A stretch of DNA of 64,000 bases from Gammaproteobacteria bacterium (GCA_009840525.1 VXNP01000149.1:1-64000), one strand, 5' to 3'; shown: positions 40,615-49,150, counted from the first letter of the stretch. The notes: generated by a model from the letters alone, not told the origin. Made by a program: numbers and translations.

Positions 40615-41598
40615 TCAGGCGTCTTCGCGCAGCCAGCGTGCGGCCTCCACGGCGTAGTAGGTGACGATGATGTCCGCGCCCGCCCGCTTGATCGCGCCCA
40701 GGCTCTCCAGCGCCACCGCCTTCTCGTCGATCCAGCCGCGTTCGCCCGCGGCGCGCATCATGCTGAACTCGCCGGACACCTGGTAGGCCGCGGTGGGCGC
40801 GCGGAAGGTGTCCCTGACCCGCCGGATCACGTCGAGGCAGGGGCCCGCCGGCTTCACCATCACGATGTCCGCGCCCTCCTCCAGGTCGGCCTGCACCTCG
40901 CGCAGCGCCTCGTCGCTGTTGGCGGGATCCATCTGGTGGGTGCGGCGGTCGCCGTGCGAAGGCGCCGAGTGGGCCGCGTCGCGGAAGGGGCCGTAGAAGG
41001 CCGAGGCGTACTTGGCCGCGTACGACACGATGGGGGTCGAGCCGTGGCCCGCCTCGTCCAGGGCCGCGCGGATCACGCCCACGCGCCCGTCCAGCATGTC
41101 GCTCGGAGCCACCGCGTCCGCTCCGGCGCGGGCGTGGGAGACGGCCGTCCGGGCGAGCAGGGGCAGGGTGGCTTCTTCGTCGATGGCGCCATCCGGCGAC
41201 AGGATGGCGCAGTGGCCGTGGTCGGTGTACTGGCAGAGGCACACGTCGGTCCACACCAGCAGATCGGGGTAGCGCGTCTTGAGTTCACGGACCGCCCGCG
41301 GTATCAGGCCGCTCTCCGCATAGGCTTCGGAGCCCAGCGCGTCCTTCTGGTCGGGAACCCCGAAGAGCAGCACGGCGCCCACGCCCGCGTCCACGGCCGC
41401 CCCTGCTTCCTCCACGAGCAGCCCCGGGGAGAAGCGGTGGATGCCGGGCATGCTGGGCACGGGCTGGCGCCGTCCTTCGCCCGGCACCACGAAGAGCGGA
41501 TACACGAGATCGTCTACCCGGAGCGCGCTCTCGCGTACCAGGCGGCGCCAGGCCGGCGACTGCCGGAGGCGGCGGAGGCGGTGCTGCGGATAGGCCAT
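40615..41598 (-). CDS. hemB: Delta-aminolevulinic acid dehydratase (porphobilinogen synthase)
   Basis: A 327-residue HemB that condenses two aminolevulinate molecules to porphobilinogen. The active-site lysines are in SYAAKYASAFYGPFRDA and VMVKPAGPCLDVIR. The metal-binding part reads TDVCLCQYTDHGHC, with cysteines for the Zn site, so a Zn-type enzyme is likely. It lies 46 bp downstream of hemA, and the HmuY-like gene follows on the same strand. Confidence 0.97.
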   Translation of the reverse strand: MAYPQHRLRRLRQSPAWRRLVRESALRVDDLVYPLFVVPGEGRRQPVPSMPGIHRFSPGLLVEEAGAAVDAGVGAVLLFGVPDQKDALGSEAYAESGLIPRAVRELKTRYPDLLVWTDVCLCQYTDHGHCAILSPDGAIDEEATLPLLARTAVSHARAGADAVAPSDMLDGRVGVIRAALDEAGHGSTPIVSYAAKYASAFYGPFRDAAHSAPSHGDRRTHQMDPANSDEALREVQADLEEGADIVMVKPAGPCLDVIRRVRDTFRAPTAAYQVSGEFSMMRAAGERGWIDEKAVALESLGAIKRAGADIIVTYYAVEAARWLREDA

Positions 41599-41644
41599 GC
41601 GTCGGGATGCCGCCGTTCTGCGGGAGGGCCGACCGTCGCGGCGT

Positions 41645-42964
41645 TCAGCCGGCGCCGTTGCGCGCGTGCTCGCCGTTGGACTCCACAGGCTCGTCCGGCC
41701 TGAGCTGGAAGATCTCCTTGACCGCCGCCAGACTGGAAACCCCCTCGGAGGTCTCCAGGTCGAGCTCGCGCAGGTGGCAGGTGGGCTGGTGCAGAAGCCG
41801 GGCCACCAGCGAGCGGGTGTAGCGCTCCAGGCGGTCGCGGTTCGATTCGTCGAACCCGGGCAGGTGCCGGCGCACTTCCTCGTCCGCGATCCTGTAGAAG
41901 CTCTCGCGCAGCGACCGGAGCACCGGAACCACCTGCAGCGTGTCGAACCAGTCGACGAAGTTCTGGAGCTCCTCCTCGACGATGCGCTCGACGTGGGGAA
42001 TCTGCTTGCTGCGGCGAATCAGGTTCTCCTGCACGATGTCGCCCAGGCTGTCCAGGTCGCGCAGGAAGACGTTGGGAATGCGGCCGGCGCTGGATTCGAC
42101 ATCCCTGGGGTTGGCGATGTCGATGATCACCAGCGGCCTCCGGCCGCGCTCGCGCATGATGGCGCAGAGGGTCGCGGCGGTGATGACCGGATTCGGGGCG
42201 GAGGTCGCCGTCACCACGACGCTGGCCCGCTTCAGCGCGGCGTGGAGTTCGTCGAAGGGCTGCGCGGTCCCGCCGAATTCGTCCGCGACCGCCTGCGCGC
42301 GTGCGGCGGAACGGTTGACGATGGTCAGGCTGCGGGGTTGTTTCGCGGCGAAGTTGCGCGCGGCCTGAGCGCCGGTGCGTCCCGCGCCCACCACCAGCAC
42401 GGCCTGGTCGGACAGGTCGGAGAGGATGTTGGTGGCCAGCCGCACCGCGGCGAACGCCACCGACGCCGATCCCTTGCCGATATCGGTTTCTGCGCGCGCC
42501 CGCTTTCCCGTGCGCACGGCGGACTGGAACAGGCGGGTCAGATACGGCCCGCAGGCCCCCTCCTCCGCGGCCAGCGCGTAAGCCTGGCGCACCTGGCCCA
42601 GCACCTGCGGCTCTCCGATCATGAGCGAATCGAGCCCGGCGGCCACGCGGAGGAGGTGATGCACTCCTTCGCGCCCGCTGAGGGAGAACGTGTGACGCGA
42701 GGTGGATACGGCGTCGTTGTCCTTCACGTCGCGCAGCCTGTGACGCATCAGTTCGATGGCCCGGGCCGGCTCGCGTGTCCAGGCGAAGATCTCGGTGCGC
42801 GTGCAGGTGGACAGGACCACGCTCTCGCGAATCACGCGGTCGCCGTCCGCGCCGTCGACGAGCGTTCCGAGCAGCTCGCGCGTCTCCTCGTCGGAAAGCG
42901 CCAACTGATCCCGGGCCGCAGCCGGGGCGACCCTGTGGTTGGTCCCGAATACCAGGAGTTCCAC
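41645..42964 (-). CDS. hemA: Glutamyl-tRNA reductase
   Basis: A 439-residue GluTR that starts C5-pathway tetrapyrrole synthesis. The N-terminal LLVFGTNHRVAP and VVLSTCTRTEIF contain the catalytic cysteine (about residue 50), and GEPQVLGQVRQAY and the NADPH motif VLVVGAGRTGAQAARNF follow. I used the GTG at 42964 because GGGAG lies just upstream and the usual N-terminus begins there. A longer frame to 43081 would cross the promoter. It is the first gene of the hemA-hemB-HmuY-like unit. Confidence 0.96.
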   Translation of the reverse strand: MELLVFGTNHRVAPAAARDQLALSDEETRELLGTLVDGADGDRVIRESVVLSTCTRTEIFAWTREPARAIELMRHRLRDVKDNDAVSTSRHTFSLSGREGVHHLLRVAAGLDSLMIGEPQVLGQVRQAYALAAEEGACGPYLTRLFQSAVRTGKRARAETDIGKGSASVAFAAVRLATNILSDLSDQAVLVVGAGRTGAQAARNFAAKQPRSLTIVNRSAARAQAVADEFGGTAQPFDELHAALKRASVVVTATSAPNPVITAATLCAIMRERGRRPLVIIDIANPRDVESSAGRIPNVFLRDLDSLGDIVQENLIRRSKQIPHVERIVEEELQNFVDWFDTLQVVPVLRSLRESFYRIADEEVRRHLPGFDESNRDRLERYTRSLVARLLHQPTCHLRELDLETSEGVSSLAAVKEIFQLRPDEPVESNGEHARNGAG

Positions 42965-43049
42965 TGTCTCCCTGGGGTTGAAGCGTCGTGCCGGGCCGAT
43001 CCGTCCCGGGCGGGTTCCGAGCCTGCCGTGGCAACGGGCGGGCAGAAGA

Positions 43050-43081
43050 TGATAATAGTTATCGGTACGGCACGCCTTCAA
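43050..43081 (-). promoter_or_regulatory. hemA promoter overlapped by a Fur-like dyad
   Basis: On the minus strand TTGAAG (43081-43076) is followed after 18 bp by TATTAT (43057-43052). Overlapping the -10 is TGATAATAGTTATCG (43050-43064): GATAA and TTATC form a perfect dyad, and the sequence matches 12 of 14 informative positions of the 7-1-7 Fur half-sites TGATAAT-N-ATTATCA. The site lies between divergent hemA and the ferredoxin gene, so it could control both. Regulation by Fur is inference. No fur gene is in the window. Confidence 0.6.
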
Positions 43082-43164
43082 CCTTGCCCGGTTTCGCGGC
43101 CCTGGAGATGTTCAGCCGTCCCGGCCGACACCGGCGAGGACTCTACTTCAGCGACGGGATCCCC

Positions 43165-43410
43165 GTGAGCGACATTGACGAGCGACGGACAGGAGATCTT
43201 CTGATCCGGATCGACCGAGACCTCTGCGTGGGCTTCGGCGACTGCATCGAGGCCGCGGATGCCGCGTTCGAGCTGGATGACGAGGGGATTGCGGCCTTCC
43301 GGGAGGGCATCGACAAAGTGGACCGCGAGACGCTGCTGGCCGCGTGCGACGAGTGCCCCGTGGACGCGATTTCCGTACTCGATACCGACGGAACGCAGCT
43401 CGTGCCCTGA
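43165..43410 (+). CDS. Small 3Fe-4S/4Fe-4S-type ferredoxin
   Basis: An 81-residue ferredoxin of the type used with P450s and other oxidoreductases. Cysteines are at about residues 21, 27, 61 and 64, in DLCVGFGDC and ACDECPVDAI. The C-x5-C then C-P layout, with Phe-Gly between, suits a 3Fe-4S cluster. A GTG at 43165 with GGGA five bases upstream gives the usual length. An ATG at 43108 would add 19 residues. It is the first gene of the plus-strand arm and is 22 bp from mrp. Confidence 0.82.
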   Translation: MSDIDERRTGDLLIRIDRDLCVGFGDCIEAADAAFELDDEGIAAFREGIDKVDRETLLAACDECPVDAISVLDTDGTQLVP

Positions 43411-43432
43411 CCGACTCGGCAGTCCCGGTACC

Positions 43433-44341
43433 ATGAGAAAGATCCGCACCTACCACGAAGTGGAGTCGCTGACGGGCGACCTTCTCGTCGATCAGATCCG
43501 GGGCCAGCGCCGCCGGCTCGACCGCCGGCTGGCCGGGATTCGCAACCTGGTCGCCGTCGGAAGCGGCAAGGGCGGAGTGGGCAAGAGCCTCGTGACGGCC
43601 AACCTGGCTGCCGCCCTGGCGGCGGAAGGCCGCACGGTCGGCGCGCTGGACGCAGACCTGAACGGCCCGTCGCTGGCCCGCATGCTGGGCGCGTCCGGGG
43701 AAGTGCTGGTGGACGGCGCGGAGGGTGTGGTTCCGGCGCCGGCTGCGGGCGGTGTCCGGGTGATGTCGATGGAGTTGCTGCAGAACGAGGCCGACGCTCC
43801 GCTGCGCTGGCGCGCGCCCTCCGGCGACGGCTTCCTGTGGCAGAGTTCGATCGAGACCGGGGCGGTGCGCGAGTTCCTGTCGGATGTGGCCTGGGGTGAC
43901 CTCGACTTCCTTCTGATGGACCTGCCGCCGGGAACCGACAAGATGGAGCGCGTCTTCCAGCTTCTGCCGGGGCTCGAGACGCTGCTTCTGGTGACGACTC
44001 CGTCCGAGATGTCCCGCCGGGTGGTGGCCCGGGCGGCGCGTCTGGCGCGCGAGCAGGGAATCCCGACCGTGGGGCTGGTGGCGAACATGACCGAGTACGT
44101 CTGTCCGTGCTGCGGTCACTCGGATCCGCTCTTTCCCGGAGACGGCGTCGCCCGTCTGGCCGCATCTACCGGTCTGGAGACCTGGGGCCGGATTCCCTTC
44201 GATCCTCGTCTGGGCGAAGCGTCCGACCGCGGGATTCCCTCCGTGGTCGCCAGCGAAGATTCGCCGAGCGCGCGCGCCTTCCGGGTGCTGGCGCGGAGGC
44301 TCGCCGAACCCGGAGAGGCCGGGGAGGAGCAGGCCCGATGA
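43433..44341 (+). CDS. Mrp/NBP35-family iron-sulfur carrier ATPase
   Basis: A 302-residue P-loop NTPase that carries or transfers Fe-S clusters. The deviant Walker A is GSGKGGVGKSLVTANLA (about residues 41-57), the following LDADLNGPS and DLPPGTDK are typical, and the C-terminal CPCCG (about residues 223-227) provides cluster ligands. The common N-terminal MIP18/DUF59 domain is absent, replaced by a 35-residue helical lead. It overlaps the next gene as ATGA. In this setting it could serve the ferredoxin and the radical SAM protein. Confidence 0.93.
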   Translation: MRKIRTYHEVESLTGDLLVDQIRGQRRRLDRRLAGIRNLVAVGSGKGGVGKSLVTANLAAALAAEGRTVGALDADLNGPSLARMLGASGEVLVDGAEGVVPAPAAGGVRVMSMELLQNEADAPLRWRAPSGDGFLWQSSIETGAVREFLSDVAWGDLDFLLMDLPPGTDKMERVFQLLPGLETLLLVTTPSEMSRRVVARAARLAREQGIPTVGLVANMTEYVCPCCGHSDPLFPGDGVARLAASTGLETWGRIPFDPRLGEASDRGIPSVVASEDSPSARAFRVLARRLAEPGEAGEEQAR

Positions 44342-44790
44342 AGTTCCTCTGCATCCAGTGCGATCACATCATGGCCTTCGCGGAGCGCCAGTTGCCCGGA
44401 GACGGCACCCTGGCGGCGGTGTTCGAGTGTTCCGCTTGCGGCCGCGAGATCGCCATGCTCACCAACCCCATGGAGACGCAGTTGGTGAGCAGCATGGGCA
44501 TCGAGATCGGGGGCCGGACGGTGCCCGAACAGCCGATGGAACTGGTGCGCGGCAACCTGGAAGGAGGACGCGACGACGCCTTCGTGGAGGAGGAGCCCCC
44601 CGCTCCCGCCCGTCCCGTCCGGGTCGAGTGGACCCCGGCGGCGGTGGATCGGCTCGGCCGGGTGCCGTCCTTCGTGCGGGGCATGGTGAAGCGCATCTAT
44701 ACGGACTACGCCCGCGAACGGGGCATCGAGCGCATGACGCCCGCGGTCATGGACACGGCGCGCTCGGACCTGGGGCTGGAGGGAATGTGA
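44338..44790 (+). CDS. Zinc-ribbon protein with C-terminal PCP_red-like domain
   Basis: A 150-residue protein in two parts. The N-terminus is a zinc ribbon (CIQCDHIMAF and CSACGRE, about residues 5-37). From residue 96 it has VEWTPAAVDRLGRVPSFVRG followed by AREGR-like helices and MTPAVMDTA, the PCP_red motif known from the C-terminus of the light-independent protochlorophyllide reductase B subunit. The same motif occurs in the universal stress protein and the radical SAM protein downstream. It overlaps mrp (ATGA) and the following membrane gene (GTGA), so it is firmly in the operon. Confidence 0.8.
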   Translation: MKFLCIQCDHIMAFAERQLPGDGTLAAVFECSACGREIAMLTNPMETQLVSSMGIEIGGRTVPEQPMELVRGNLEGGRDDAFVEEEPPAPARPVRVEWTPAAVDRLGRVPSFVRGMVKRIYTDYARERGIERMTPAVMDTARSDLGLEGM

Positions 44791-45233
44791 CCGATTCGAG
44801 CCGGGACCTCGCTCAGGGGCGAGCGGCCGGGCAGGAGCAGAGCCAGGGCCCCGATGCACGAAGCGGGGATGCGCGCGCCCGCAAGTTCCGGCAGGCCGCC
44901 TTCTGGTATCTGCACGTCGGGCTGCTCTACGAGGCGGCCGTCGTCGCCATGTGGCGCAACGGGCTGGTCAACCCGATCCGGGGCCCCATCGTGCTCTGGC
45001 TGCTGCTCGGCGCCGCGATCGTGGCGCTCGTCTTCTGGGGGCTCTGGTTCCGGCGCAGCGTGTGGCTGGCCCGGGGGATCTGGGCGCTGCACGCCCTGCG
45101 TCTCCCGAGCATGATCGAGGGAGCGTTCATGCCCGGACCCGACGCCGCGCTGCCCGCAGCGTTCTACCTCACTGCCATCGTCGTCATCGTCATCAATCTG
45201 TGGATGCTGGCCCGCGCCGGATGGGATCTCTGA
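44787..45233 (+). CDS. Small four-helix membrane protein of the mrp operon
   Basis: A 148-residue protein with a charged, disordered N-terminus of about 35 residues and four predicted membrane helices (around AAFWYLHVGLLYEAAVVAMW, IVLWLLLGAAIVALVFWGLW, LARGIWALHAL and FYLTAIVVIVINLWMLA). No family was recognised. The start is GTG, overlapping the previous stop (GTGA). A membrane anchor or heme/quinone-related role is possible but nothing in the sequence fixes it. Confidence 0.75.
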   Translation: MTDSSRDLAQGRAAGQEQSQGPDARSGDARARKFRQAAFWYLHVGLLYEAAVVAMWRNGLVNPIRGPIVLWLLLGAAIVALVFWGLWFRRSVWLARGIWALHALRLPSMIEGAFMPGPDAALPAAFYLTAIVVIVINLWMLARAGWDL

Positions 45234-45581
45234 CGCGGCAGCGGGGCGATTCCCCGGGGTGGATTCTTGCGCTTCATGCGCCGTTGCCGGACCCCTCCGC
45301 AGCGTTTGACATCGACAAGCGATCTCCGGTATTATTTGCCCGGCTCCGCGGGGGCCGACACATGAAATCTGATGAGCGGGCCCGGGTGCCCGCTTATGTT
45401 ATGTTCGCCGACCTTTTCGGCGACCGCCTTCGGGACTTGGCCCTGCCTGACTTGCCCAACCAAGTGGACCGCTTCCAGCCCGCTGGGCCCCCTCGGATGG
45501 GCCTCCTGCACCCGCCGCTCCAGCGTCGCATGGCTGAACCACAAGCGCCTCGTCCCTCGATAACCTTGAATCGAGACAGCC
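45234..45581 (+). other. Leader region of the universal stress protein gene
   Basis: About 348 bp between the small membrane protein gene and the universal stress protein gene. It contains the promoter at 45306-45335, then an untranslated or partly translated leader of about 240 bases. Two hairpins are clear, GCGGGC-CCGGGT-GCCCGC (45377-45394) and TCGCCGA-CCTTT-TCGGCGA (45405-45423). An open frame from 45362 to 45592 (76 codons) fills the leader and overlaps the next ATG by 11 bases. Its codon third positions are mixed and it may be a leader peptide or chance. Confidence 0.5.
45306..45335 (+). promoter_or_regulatory. Near-consensus sigma70 promoter for the universal stress protein operon
   Basis: TTGACA (45306-45311, perfect) is followed after 18 bp by TATTAT (45330-45335). 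This is the strongest promoter sequence in the window and implies high basal transcription of the universal stress protein, radical SAM and cytochrome genes, with a start near 45342. Confidence 0.75.
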
Positions 45582-47702
45582 ATGTACCGTGAGATCTTCG
45601 TGCCGGTGGACAACTCGCCTTGGTCGGACTGGGCGGTAGATCGCGCCATCGAGTTCGCTTCGCATTCCGACGGAAGGATCACCGGAAACCACGTCTACGC
45701 CGCGCGTCTGCACGACATCCGCTTCCGCCAGCTGGAGACCGGGCTTCCCGCTCAGTTCCAGACGGAAAAGGAGATCAAGCGCCAGCGCAAGATCCACGAC
45801 AAGCTGATCGAGAAGGGGCTGCAGCTCATCTCCGACTCCTTCCTCGACCAGGTAGACAAGCGGTGCGGGGCCGCCGGCGTGCCTCTCACGCGCCAGCTTC
45901 TCGAGGGCATCAACTACGAAGAACTGGTGAGCGAGGTGAACTCGGGAGAGGGCCATCTGCCGAGCCTCATCGGCTTCGATCCCAACATCGCCTCCAGCTA
46001 CGACGGGGGCGACAAGGTGCGCAGCGACGTGCGCCTGGGCGAAGACGGCCGCATCGTCGCAGAGGACGAGGAGCACGACGAGAAACTGGCCGGATCGAGC
46101 GGCCGCGCCTACGACCTGATGGTGATCGGGGCGCACGGGATCGGCTATCAGCCCTACTCGCAGCTCGGCGGCGTGGTGGCGCGCGTGCTGCAGAAGGTGG
46201 AGAAGGACACCCTCGTGGTGCGCAACGAGCGGCCGCTCGCCGGGGGCAGCTTCATGGTGTGCGTGGACGGGTCCGCGTACAGCTACAAGGCCATGCGCCT
46301 CGCTCTGGAGATGGCGTCTGAGTACGGGGCGAAGCTCTACGTGGGCTCATCCTTCGATGTCGAATACCATCATGCGGTCTTCGGCAACATCAAGGACGTG
46401 CTCTCGGTGCAGGCCTCGAAGATCTTCAAGTTCGAAGAGCAGGAGGAGCTTCACAACAACATCATCGACAAGGGCCTGCTGAAGCTCGCCCAGGCGAACG
46501 TGAAGCGGGCGCGCATCATGGCGGAGGAGTACCCGGAGGTCGAAGTCGAGGCCCAGGTGCTCATCGGCAAGCCCTTCCAGGTCATCCTGCAGTGGGCCGA
46601 GGAAGTCGACCCCAGCCTGCTCATCCTCGCGCGCCACGGGGCGCACCGCATCGAGGGCACGGACCTGGGGTCGCAGGCGCACAACCTGCTCAGGCAGTCG
46701 AACGCGAACATCCTCCTCATCGGCACCACCGACGTGCGTCCCGAGGAGATTCCGTGGATCGAGGAAGACGGCGAGATGGGGCTCGAGTGGGCTCCGGAGG
46801 CGGAGGTCCGGATCCTGCGGGTCCCGCCCTTCGCGCTCGGCATCGCCCGCAAGGCGGTGGAGGAATACGTGCTGGAGAACTGGAGCCCGGGCGAGGATCC
46901 GTCCCGGCCCTCCGCCAACGGATCCGGCGGCGCCAATGGAGCGCGGGCGAACGGTGCCCCGGACGCGCGGGCCAACGGGTCCAACGGCGCCGAGCCCCCG
47001 GTGCTGGAGCCCGGGCGCGACACCGGCGCCACCCTGCCCATGGTGACCAGCAAGTGGCTGGACGAGGCGATCGCAAAGCTGCTGCCCACCCACATGCAGC
47101 TCATCATGGGGATCGGCACGGCCGAGGAGCTCGCCCTGGCCGAAGTGAAGGCGGCGGAGGCCATGAAGCGCACGGTGGTAGAGGGCAGCGACGCCGATGC
47201 GGTGTCCGCCAACCCGACCATCGAGGTGACGTGCCCCTACACCGGGCATGTCCATGAGCGAACGCGCACGGCCGCCGACCCGGTGGTGTGGACCGAGGAG
47301 GCCTTCGACCGGCTGGGTGCAGTGCCTCTCATCGCCCGTCCCCTGGCCCGCAACACCGTGGAGCGCTTCGCCCGCGACCACGACTTCTGGCGCATCACCA
47401 CGCGGGTCATGGACGAGAACAAGCAGGCCATGATGGAGGCCGACACCTTCGACACCGACACCATGCTGGTCATGTTCCGGGAGCTGCAGACCAAGCAGCT
47501 GAAGGCGGCCGCCGAGGGGGTCGACGGGCTGACGCCCGAGATGCGCAAGTTCATCGAGGAAGCCAAAGCGTCCGGGGTGACTCGTTGCCCGATCCGGGAC
47601 GTGGCCGAGCAGGCGGACGACTGCCCCGTCGACTTCAAGACCGTCAGCCCCGCCGACGCGAAGGCGGCCGTCGAGCAGTTCATGCGGCGAGACGAGGCTT
47701 GA
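45582..47702 (+). CDS. Tandem universal-stress-protein with two PCP_red-like segments
   Basis: A 706-residue soluble protein. Two UspA-like nucleotide-binding domains occupy about residues 1-225 and 225-390, with the binding-loop patterns IGAHGIGYQPYSQLGG and RHGAHRIEGTDLGS. Then LEWAPEAEVRILRVPPFALG (W at about 403) and VVWTEEAFDRLGAVPLIARP (W at about 570) match the PCP_red motif. A linker of about residues 440-480 is rich in Asn, Gly, Ala and Ser and looks disordered. The C-terminus contains CPIRDVAEQADDCPVDF. The combination is unusual. It is followed by the radical SAM gene with a one-base overlap. Confidence 0.85.
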   Translation: MYREIFVPVDNSPWSDWAVDRAIEFASHSDGRITGNHVYAARLHDIRFRQLETGLPAQFQTEKEIKRQRKIHDKLIEKGLQLISDSFLDQVDKRCGAAGVPLTRQLLEGINYEELVSEVNSGEGHLPSLIGFDPNIASSYDGGDKVRSDVRLGEDGRIVAEDEEHDEKLAGSSGRAYDLMVIGAHGIGYQPYSQLGGVVARVLQKVEKDTLVVRNERPLAGGSFMVCVDGSAYSYKAMRLALEMASEYGAKLYVGSSFDVEYHHAVFGNIKDVLSVQASKIFKFEEQEELHNNIIDKGLLKLAQANVKRARIMAEEYPEVEVEAQVLIGKPFQVILQWAEEVDPSLLILARHGAHRIEGTDLGSQAHNLLRQSNANILLIGTTDVRPEEIPWIEEDGEMGLEWAPEAEVRILRVPPFALGIARKAVEEYVLENWSPGEDPSRPSANGSGGANGARANGAPDARANGSNGAEPPVLEPGRDTGATLPMVTSKWLDEAIAKLLPTHMQLIMGIGTAEELALAEVKAAEAMKRTVVEGSDADAVSANPTIEVTCPYTGHVHERTRTAADPVVWTEEAFDRLGAVPLIARPLARNTVERFARDHDFWRITTRVMDENKQAMMEADTFDTDTMLVMFRELQTKQLKAAAEGVDGLTPEMRKFIEEAKASGVTRCPIRDVAEQADDCPVDFKTVSPADAKAAVEQFMRRDEA

Positions 47703-49150
47703 TGGCCGGTCTCCGCGCGCCCGTTCTGCCCACGGTCGGGCGGGACGGCTTCTCCGAGCCCTCCGCCACTCCCTCCCTGCGCTGGGTCGCGGAGGGCGTA
47801 TCGGCGGATTCGGGGGCGGCGCCGGGTCTCCCGCACATCATCGCGTGGAATCTCACCCGGCGCTGCAACCTGGAGTGCGCGCACTGCTACATCTCCGCCG
47901 GAGCGTGGCACCTGGCCGACACGGAGTTGTCCACCGCGGAGTGTCATCGCGTGCTCGACCAGGTTCTGGAGGTCAACCCGAACCCGGTGCTCATTCTCTC
48001 GGGTGGGGAGCCCCTCCTGCGCGACGACCTGGAAGAGATCGCCGCCCGGGCGAGCGCCGGCGGGGCCACCGTGGTGGTGGGCACCAACGGCACCCGCCTC
48101 ACCGACCACCGCATCGAGTCGCTCATGGAGGCGGGGGTGAAGGGGGTCGCGGTCAGCGTGGACTCGCTGGTCGACACCTACCACGACCGCTTCCGCCACG
48201 GGTCGGGGGCGCTCTCCGACACCCTGGCCGCGGTGGACCGGCTCGCCGCCCACCGCCTGGACTTCATCGTCCAGACCAGCGTGACCCGGGGCAACCGGGC
48301 GGAGGTCGCCTCGATCGCCGCCTGGGCGGAGAGCCGGGGCGCGGTCTCGTTCAACCTGTACTTCCTGGTTCCGACCGGGCGCGGGGAGCGCATGCAGGGC
48401 CTCTCTCCGGAAGAGAACGAGACGGTGCTGGCCGAACTGGTGGAACTCGAGCGCAAGTACCGGGGCCGCATGATGGTGCGTTCCAAGTGCCAGCCGCAGA
48501 TCATGCGCCACGTGATCGAGGGCGGGGAGGAGTCGCCGCTGCTCAACTACGGCACCCGCTGCCCGTGCGGCGTCCACTACTGCCGCATCACCCCGGAGGG
48601 CAAGGTCACGCCCTGTCCCTACACCCCGGTGGTGGCGGGCGACCTCACCACCACCCCCTTCCGCCAGGTGTGGGAGTCGTCTCCCGTCTTCACCCGGCTG
48701 CGGGGTGGGGAGCTGGGAGGGCGGTGCGGGCGCTGCGAGTACCGTTCGGTGTGCGGGGGCTGCCGCGCGCGCGCCCACGCCCTGACTGGCGACCTGCTCG
48801 GCCCCGACGACTCCTGTGCCTACGATCCGGCCGGTGACCGGGCGGTCATCGAGCCGCGGCGAGCGGTCGTGTACGGCGACGACACCTCCCCGGGGCTTCC
48901 CTGGACCGAAGAGGCGCGCGCACGCCTGTCCGTGGTGCCCAGTTTCGTGCGCGGGGTGGTGTCCGAGCGCGTTGAGTCGTTCGCGCGCAAGCGCGGGTAC
49001 ACGAGTGTGACCGCCGACGTCATGGCAGAGGTGCGCCGCGGCATGCCGGTTGATTTCTCCAGGCGGCTGCCTTTCTTCCTACGCAAACAGATGTCCGCGG
49101 CCGCATCGCGCGACGGGACTCCGGAGGAGGACGATGTTCCCCGGAGTTGA
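47702..49150 (+). CDS. Radical SAM/SPASM protein with C-terminal PCP_red-like domain
   Basis: A 482-residue radical SAM enzyme. The cluster loop is CNLECAHC (about residues 55-62), with LILSGGEPLLR. The SPASM part has C-G-V-H-Y-C, CPYTP, CGRCEYRSVCGGCRARAHA and a last Cys. The segment CGGCRARA is characteristic of the heme d1 and siroheme-pathway enzymes NirJ, AhbC and AhbD, so a role in tetrapyrrole side-chain chemistry is a reasonable inference. From about residue 399 it carries LPWTEEARARLSVVPSFVRG, the PCP_red motif. It is not followed by nir genes. It overlaps the CydA-like gene by 17 bp if the ATG at 49134 is used. Confidence 0.85.
   Translation: MAGLRAPVLPTVGRDGFSEPSATPSLRWVAEGVSADSGAAPGLPHIIAWNLTRRCNLECAHCYISAGAWHLADTELSTAECHRVLDQVLEVNPNPVLILSGGEPLLRDDLEEIAARASAGGATVVVGTNGTRLTDHRIESLMEAGVKGVAVSVDSLVDTYHDRFRHGSGALSDTLAAVDRLAAHRLDFIVQTSVTRGNRAEVASIAAWAESRGAVSFNLYFLVPTGRGERMQGLSPEENETVLAELVELERKYRGRMMVRSKCQPQIMRHVIEGGEESPLLNYGTRCPCGVHYCRITPEGKVTPCPYTPVVAGDLTTTPFRQVWESSPVFTRLRGGELGGRCGRCEYRSVCGGCRARAHALTGDLLGPDDSCAYDPAGDRAVIEPRRAVVYGDDTSPGLPWTEEARARLSVVPSFVRGVVSERVESFARKRGYTSVTADVMAEVRRGMPVDFSRRLPFFLRKQMSAAASRDGTPEEDDVPRS

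Noticed and set aside
45362-45592. 76-codon small gene in the leader of the universal stress protein
   Set aside because: Kept only as a possibility in the leader entry: codon third positions are mixed and no family is visible.
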